Below are positions 60,979-64,000 of a DNA stretch of 64,000 nucleotides, piece after piece. Origin of the DNA: Colwellia echini (lineage in GTDB: Bacteria; Pseudomonadota; Gammaproteobacteria; Enterobacterales; Alteromonadaceae). The DNA lies in assembly GCF_002843355.2 (NCBI RefSeq), contig NZ_PJAI02000002.1:186001-250000 (forward strand), written 5' to 3'. The notes under the pieces are model-generated. The model was not told the DNA's origin, did not search any database, and worked only from the letters and a program-made list of their open reading frames with translations. Position 1 is the first letter of the stretch; every line of letters begins with the position of its first letter. A program made the position numbers and the translations under genes.

Positions 60979-61192
60979 AACTCAATTCCTGTGTTATTAA
61001 ACCGAGGGATATAGTGGTTAGAAATCTGATCTAAATTAGCATTTTAACGCTGCTAGCGCTTAATTTCTTATAACTATGCCATTATGGGAAAATTACAAAA
61101 AATTAAGCGGTAACAGGTTACTAAACAATCTCTTATAAAATATCTTATAAAAATACTTAATAAATAATACCAATATAAACTACTTAAAACCA

Positions 61193-61226
61193 AAAAGTCT
61201 TCGCAACCTAAATTACGAAGACTTTT
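61193..61226 (-). terminator. Terminator of the formate/nitrite channel gene
   Basis: AAAAGTCTTCG (61193-61203) pairs with CGAAGACTTTT (61216-61226), a perfect 11-bp stem, 51 bp after the channel stop. It separates the channel from the kinase gene, which then needs its own promoter in 60979-61190. Confidence 0.75.
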
Positions 61227-61277
61227 ACGGTTAATCGTTTATCGTCGATAAATGAATTTTACCAATTAAGTTAATGA

Positions 61278-62090
61278 TTAACCAAGCTTTCTATTAGGTG
61301 AGGTTCTTACGTGAGTTAAGTACAGCGGTAAACCAACTAATAATAAACCACCGGCAAGGTTACCTAATACAGTAGGAATTTCATTCCATAATAAGTAATC
61401 ATATACAGTGAAGTCACCACCCATGATCATAGAGAATGGGAATAAAAACATGTTAACGATTGAATGTTCAAAGCCCATGAAGAAGAACAACATTACAGGC
61501 ATCCACATGGCAGCCATTTTAGCACCAGCAGAAGTTGAAATCATTGCACCAACAACACCCATTGATACCATCCAGTTACATAACATGCCACGAATGAAAA
61601 TAGTTAACCAACCACCTAAACCATGCTCTTGATAGCCAACGGTTCTTGATTCACCAATATGTGCAACTTTTGCAGCAAGAGCTCCACCATCAGTTGAGTA
61701 ACCATAGGTTAAAATAAAGGACATAAAAAACGCTGTTAACATTGCACCAGCAAAGTTACCAACGAATACTAATCCCCAGTTGCGCATTACGCCGCCAAAA
61801 GTAACACCGGGACGTTTATCTAATAATGCCAGTGGTACTAATGTAAATACACCCGTAAGTAAATCAAACTTCATCAAATAGAGCATGATAAAGCCAACAG
61901 GGAAAAGGCAAGCACCTAAAATTGGGCTACCAGTTTTCATTGCTACTGTTATTGCGAAAACGGCAGCCAATCCTAATATTGCACCTGCCATAATGGCACG
62001 AATAAGGGTGTCTTTAGTAGACATGTAAACTTTTTGTTCACCGGCGTCTACCATCTTGGTTACAAATTCACTCGGTTCTATATAAGCCAT
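61278..62090 (-). CDS. Formate/nitrite transporter family channel
   Basis: 270 residues, six membrane helices. Family signatures: GAILGLAAVFAITVAMKTG, CLFPVGFIMLYLMKFDLLTGVFTLVPLA, NWGLVFVGNFAGAMLTAFF, and MGFEHSIVNMFLFPFSMI with the central pore His. FocA moves formate, NirC nitrite; sequence alone does not decide. A -24/-12 promoter lies upstream. The kinase and cyanase neighbours suggest nitrogen use; in that case nitrite is favoured. Confidence 0.92.
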   Translation of the reverse strand: MAYIEPSEFVTKMVDAGEQKVYMSTKDTLIRAIMAGAILGLAAVFAITVAMKTGSPILGACLFPVGFIMLYLMKFDLLTGVFTLVPLALLDKRPGVTFGGVMRNWGLVFVGNFAGAMLTAFFMSFILTYGYSTDGGALAAKVAHIGESRTVGYQEHGLGGWLTIFIRGMLCNWMVSMGVVGAMISTSAGAKMAAMWMPVMLFFFMGFEHSIVNMFLFPFSMIMGGDFTVYDYLLWNEIPTVLGNLAGGLLLVGLPLYLTHVRTSPNRKLG

Positions 62091-62192
62091 ATGGATCTCA
62101 CTCTTTTATTGATGGATATGTTGTTTAATATGTTGTTATAAGTGTTAATGGGGTAATTATTTTTATACTAATTGTCTATACTACCTATAGTC

Positions 62193-62208
62193 AGCAAATA
62201 AAATGCCA
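62193..62208 (-). promoter_or_regulatory. Sigma-54 promoter of the formate/nitrite channel gene
   Basis: On the minus strand TGGCATTTTATTTGCT matches the -24/-12 consensus TGGCACN5TTGCW at all but one base, with exact spacing. Predicted start of transcription near 62181, leader about 90 nt. Confidence 0.85.
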
Positions 62209-62355
62209 ACAAAGCAAGCGGTTGATTTTAATGAATTAATTCAAATTTCGGTTGTTTTTTTAGTAACTTTGTAAACTAAGCGCACAATGGTAATCATTAT
62301 GTTGCACCAAAAAGGAACAAAGTAGTTAACTTTATGAATTAAAGTAATTATTTAA

Positions 62356-62796
62356 TTACCAAGTTGCATAAGGCAAAAACTTACCATTTAAAGTTAATAT
62401 AACCCGATCACCTTTAGGGTTTTCTTCTTTATCTACCTCCATTGAAAAGTCAATTGCGCTCATAATGCCATCGCCAAATTTTTCTTGAATCACTTCTTTT
62501 AGCGTATCACCATAAACACCAACAACTTCATATAGACGGTAAACTAATGGGTCTTGTGGAATTGCTTTATCCCATTCTTTAATAGGAAACTCCATTAATG
62601 CTTGCTTTGATTCTAATGGTAAACCAAGGTAGCTAATTATTTTATCAGCTTCAGCCTCTGGAAAACTGTTCATGCCAAGACAAGCCGAAGTTGTCCATAC
62701 AACAGACTTACCAATGCCGTCTGCTATTTCTTGCCATTTTAGTGATTTTTCATTTTTGATAATAAAAATTGCTTCTGTTACATCAAGTTTGTTCAT
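62356..62796 (-). CDS. cynS: Cyanate hydratase (cyanase)
   Basis: 146 residues. Converts cyanate plus bicarbonate to ammonia and carbon dioxide, feeding nitrogen assimilation. Catalytic R87 and E90 in PLVYRLYEVVGVYG and S113 in GDGIMSAIDF; helical N-terminal DNA-binding-like domain (SLKWQEIADGIGKS). Ends LTLNGKFLPYATW as in the family. AAGGAA precedes the ATG. No cyanate transporter or carbonic anhydrase (cynT) is next to it. Has its own sigma-54 promoter. Confidence 0.97.
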   Translation of the reverse strand: MNKLDVTEAIFIIKNEKSLKWQEIADGIGKSVVWTTSACLGMNSFPEAEADKIISYLGLPLESKQALMEFPIKEWDKAIPQDPLVYRLYEVVGVYGDTLKEVIQEKFGDGIMSAIDFSMEVDKEENPKGDRVILTLNGKFLPYATW

Positions 62797-62971
62797 GTGA
62801 ATTCCTTACGGGTTAATATTATAAAATTGTGTTGATAAAAACGTTTGCTAATTGTTGGTGCTAAATCGTAAATAGTCGTGTGAAAACAGTGCAAAGTTGT
62901 TTAAACAGATAGTATTTACAGTAAAAATAACAATCGCAAAATTAATATTTTTACTTATCGTTATTACTAAT

Positions 62972-62987
62972 AGCTATTATCGTGCCA
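62972..62987 (-). promoter_or_regulatory. Sigma-54 promoter of cynS
   Basis: On the minus strand TGGCACGATAATAGCT: perfect TGGCAC, 5-bp spacer, TAGCT in place of TTGCW with the invariant GC kept. Start of transcription near 62961, leader about 165 nt. Confidence 0.82.
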
Positions 62988-63065
62988 AATATTGGGTTGT
63001 GTTTAACCTATTGTTTTTTGTGGTGTTTGTTGCAATTTTTAAAGGTTTGTGACTTTCTGCCTTGC

Positions 63066-63116
63066 AACGATATTTCGTTATCAACGAAGGTCCGTTGTTA
63101 CTTAGCACGAGTTTTC
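63066..63116. promoter_or_regulatory. Candidate activator-binding inverted repeats
   Basis: TTCGTTATCAACGAA (63074-63088) is a perfect 6-bp inverted repeat; AACGATATTTCGTT overlaps it on the left and CGTTGTT/TTTCGTTG recurs to the right. They lie about 90-130 bp upstream of the cynS -24 element, the usual distance for a sigma-54 enhancer site. TTCGGTTG upstream of the channel promoter (near 62250) is a weaker relative. Inference. Confidence 0.4.
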
Positions 63117-63174
63117 GTTGTTTGGCTTGAAAATTGTATATAGCAATAGATAAGTAAAGTAGCGGAGACCGTTT

Positions 63175-64000
63175 ATGAAAGCGCACTTATTTTTAAATGC
63201 ACCTAAAGCATTGTTATATATCGACCCATTTACTAACCAAATTTTAGAATTTAACAACAAGGCCTCGGCATTATTTGCTATCGACTTAACGTTGAAAAAA
63301 GCACCTAAACTAACTTGCTTAACCGCAACGAAAATTTTTAATGGCTGTTTAGATAAACTTATCCACTTTACTCAGCAAGTACTAGAGCAGGGCGAAGCTT
63401 GGTCAAATGATTTATTTATTATAGTTAACGGTGACAAGGTATATTTAGACATTACCGCTAGCGTCGTTGACAATAAATTATTGTTTTCTTGTCAAGATGC
63501 AAAACTTACTTACAGCCGTTATCACCAAGCAATAGCGCAAGCTCAATATCAGGCGGGTATAGTACACTGGAATGCCAATGAAACAATTTTTGAAGAAATT
63601 GAGCGACAAAACCAATTGTTACTTAGTGCGGTAGGTGATGGTATTTATGGCGTTGATGTTAATGGCAATACAACTTTTGTGAATAAAGCAGCTGAGCATA
63701 TTTTAGGTTGGACTAAAGCTGAGCTGGTTGGTAAAAACATTCATGATGTTATTCACCATTCTCATGAGAATGGTGAACATTATAAAGATGTTGAATGTCC
63801 TATTTATGCTGCGTTTAAAGACGGAGAAATTCATAGTGTTGATGATGAAGTCTTTTGGAAAAAAGATGGAATACCAGTAGCTGTAGAATATAAAAGTACA
63901 CCAGTCACTGAAAATGGTTTATTAATCGGTGCTGTAGTCATCTTTAGAGATATTACCGAGCGTAAAAATATTCAAGGCAAGTTGCTTAATGCAATAAAAG
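63175..64000 (+). CDS. PAS-domain regulator, probable sigma-54 activator (C-terminus off the window)
   Basis: At least 275 residues from the ATG at 63175 (GGAG upstream), open to the edge. An N-terminal PAS-like part (KALLYIDPFTNQILEFNNKASALF) is followed by a second, typical PAS domain (LLSAVGDGIYGVDVNGNTTFVNKAAEHILGWTKAELVGKNIHDVIHHSH, then GAVVIFRDITERK). The remaining domains are out of view; a sigma-54 AAA+ activator or a histidine kinase would both fit. Two sigma-54 promoters on the adjoining minus-strand genes and divergent orientation favour the activator. Confidence 0.8.
   Translation, partial: MKAHLFLNAPKALLYIDPFTNQILEFNNKASALFAIDLTLKKAPKLTCLTATKIFNGCLDKLIHFTQQVLEQGEAWSNDLFIIVNGDKVYLDITASVVDNKLLFSCQDAKLTYSRYHQAIAQAQYQAGIVHWNANETIFEEIERQNQLLLSAVGDGIYGVDVNGNTTFVNKAAEHILGWTKAELVGKNIHDVIHHSHENGEHYKDVECPIYAAFKDGEIHSVDDEVFWKKDGIPVAVEYKSTPVTENGLLIGAVVIFRDITERKNIQGKLLNAIK

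Noticed and set aside
62977..63186. Minus-strand open frame of 69 codons between cynS and the PAS gene
   Set aside because: It covers the divergent promoter region, the cynS -24 element and the PAS start; the protein is basic and featureless.

Overview
The window is bacterial chromosome from a marine gammaproteobacterium, most likely of the Colwelliaceae (Colwellia/Thalassotalea type). The reasons are AT-rich intergenic DNA, the Alteromonadales core order nrdA(-), ubiG(-), gyrA, serC, aroA, cmk, rpsA, ihfB, lapA, lapB, pyrF, short inverted-repeat elements starting ATACCAA, and the overall protein character. The genus is inference; nothing in the window names it.

Layout. 1-4991: three overlapping or abutting tyrosine recombinase genes (the last runs off the left edge) read away from nrdA, which looks like the recombination module of a multi-recombinase genomic island (RIT/GInt/GMT-like) inserted directly behind nrdA, where nrdB would be expected. 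5133-20397: core housekeeping genes, with two NrdR-type boxes upstream of nrdA and clear terminators after nrdA, gyrA, rpsA, ihfB and pyrF. 20581-26993: carbon metabolism (gapA, gnd, a second and longer GAPDH), msrB, a lipoprotein and a small YjfB-like protein. 27033-30198: tusDCBE (tRNA 2-thiouridine sulfur relay), yccA and tag.

30324-34030: tRNA-Ser(UGA) followed by an exact 28-bp copy of its own 3' end, then an integrase-less row of three integron-type gene cassettes separated by attC-like hairpins, then decayed tRNA-Ser 3'-end copies. The three cassette genes encode a membrane-anchored coiled-coil protein, a DUF2726/PD-(D/E)XK-like nuclease, and a Hypoth_Ymh-type protein with an RX4H (HEPN) motif. 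This is the most plausible place in the window for an undescribed, possibly anti-phage, function.

34161-45044: accessory and lineage-specific genes: DUF1186/SEC-C, a DUF3750 lipoprotein, a B12-radical SAM protein, a PEP-CTERM protein, DUF1287, a second Bax-inhibitor-like protein, a MetR-like regulator, a signal-peptidase-like S24/S26 protease behind a perfect Fur-box promoter, an EEP phosphatase, and an intact ISAs1-family element with a 10-bp target duplication. 45120-48108: a chemoreceptor and a periplasmic binding-protein gene in tandem. 48819-54937: gltBD. 55156-59004: a small hypothetical gene, a secreted GH2 beta-glucuronidase-like enzyme and a MYG1-family protein.

59275-64000: a nitrogen/one-carbon locus. 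It holds a PP2C phosphatase-Ser/Thr kinase fusion, a formate/nitrite channel and cyanase on the minus strand, and a divergent PAS-domain regulator cut by the right edge. Channel and cyanase each have an excellent sigma-54 (-24/-12) promoter, so the divergent PAS protein is probably a sigma-54 activator controlling both.
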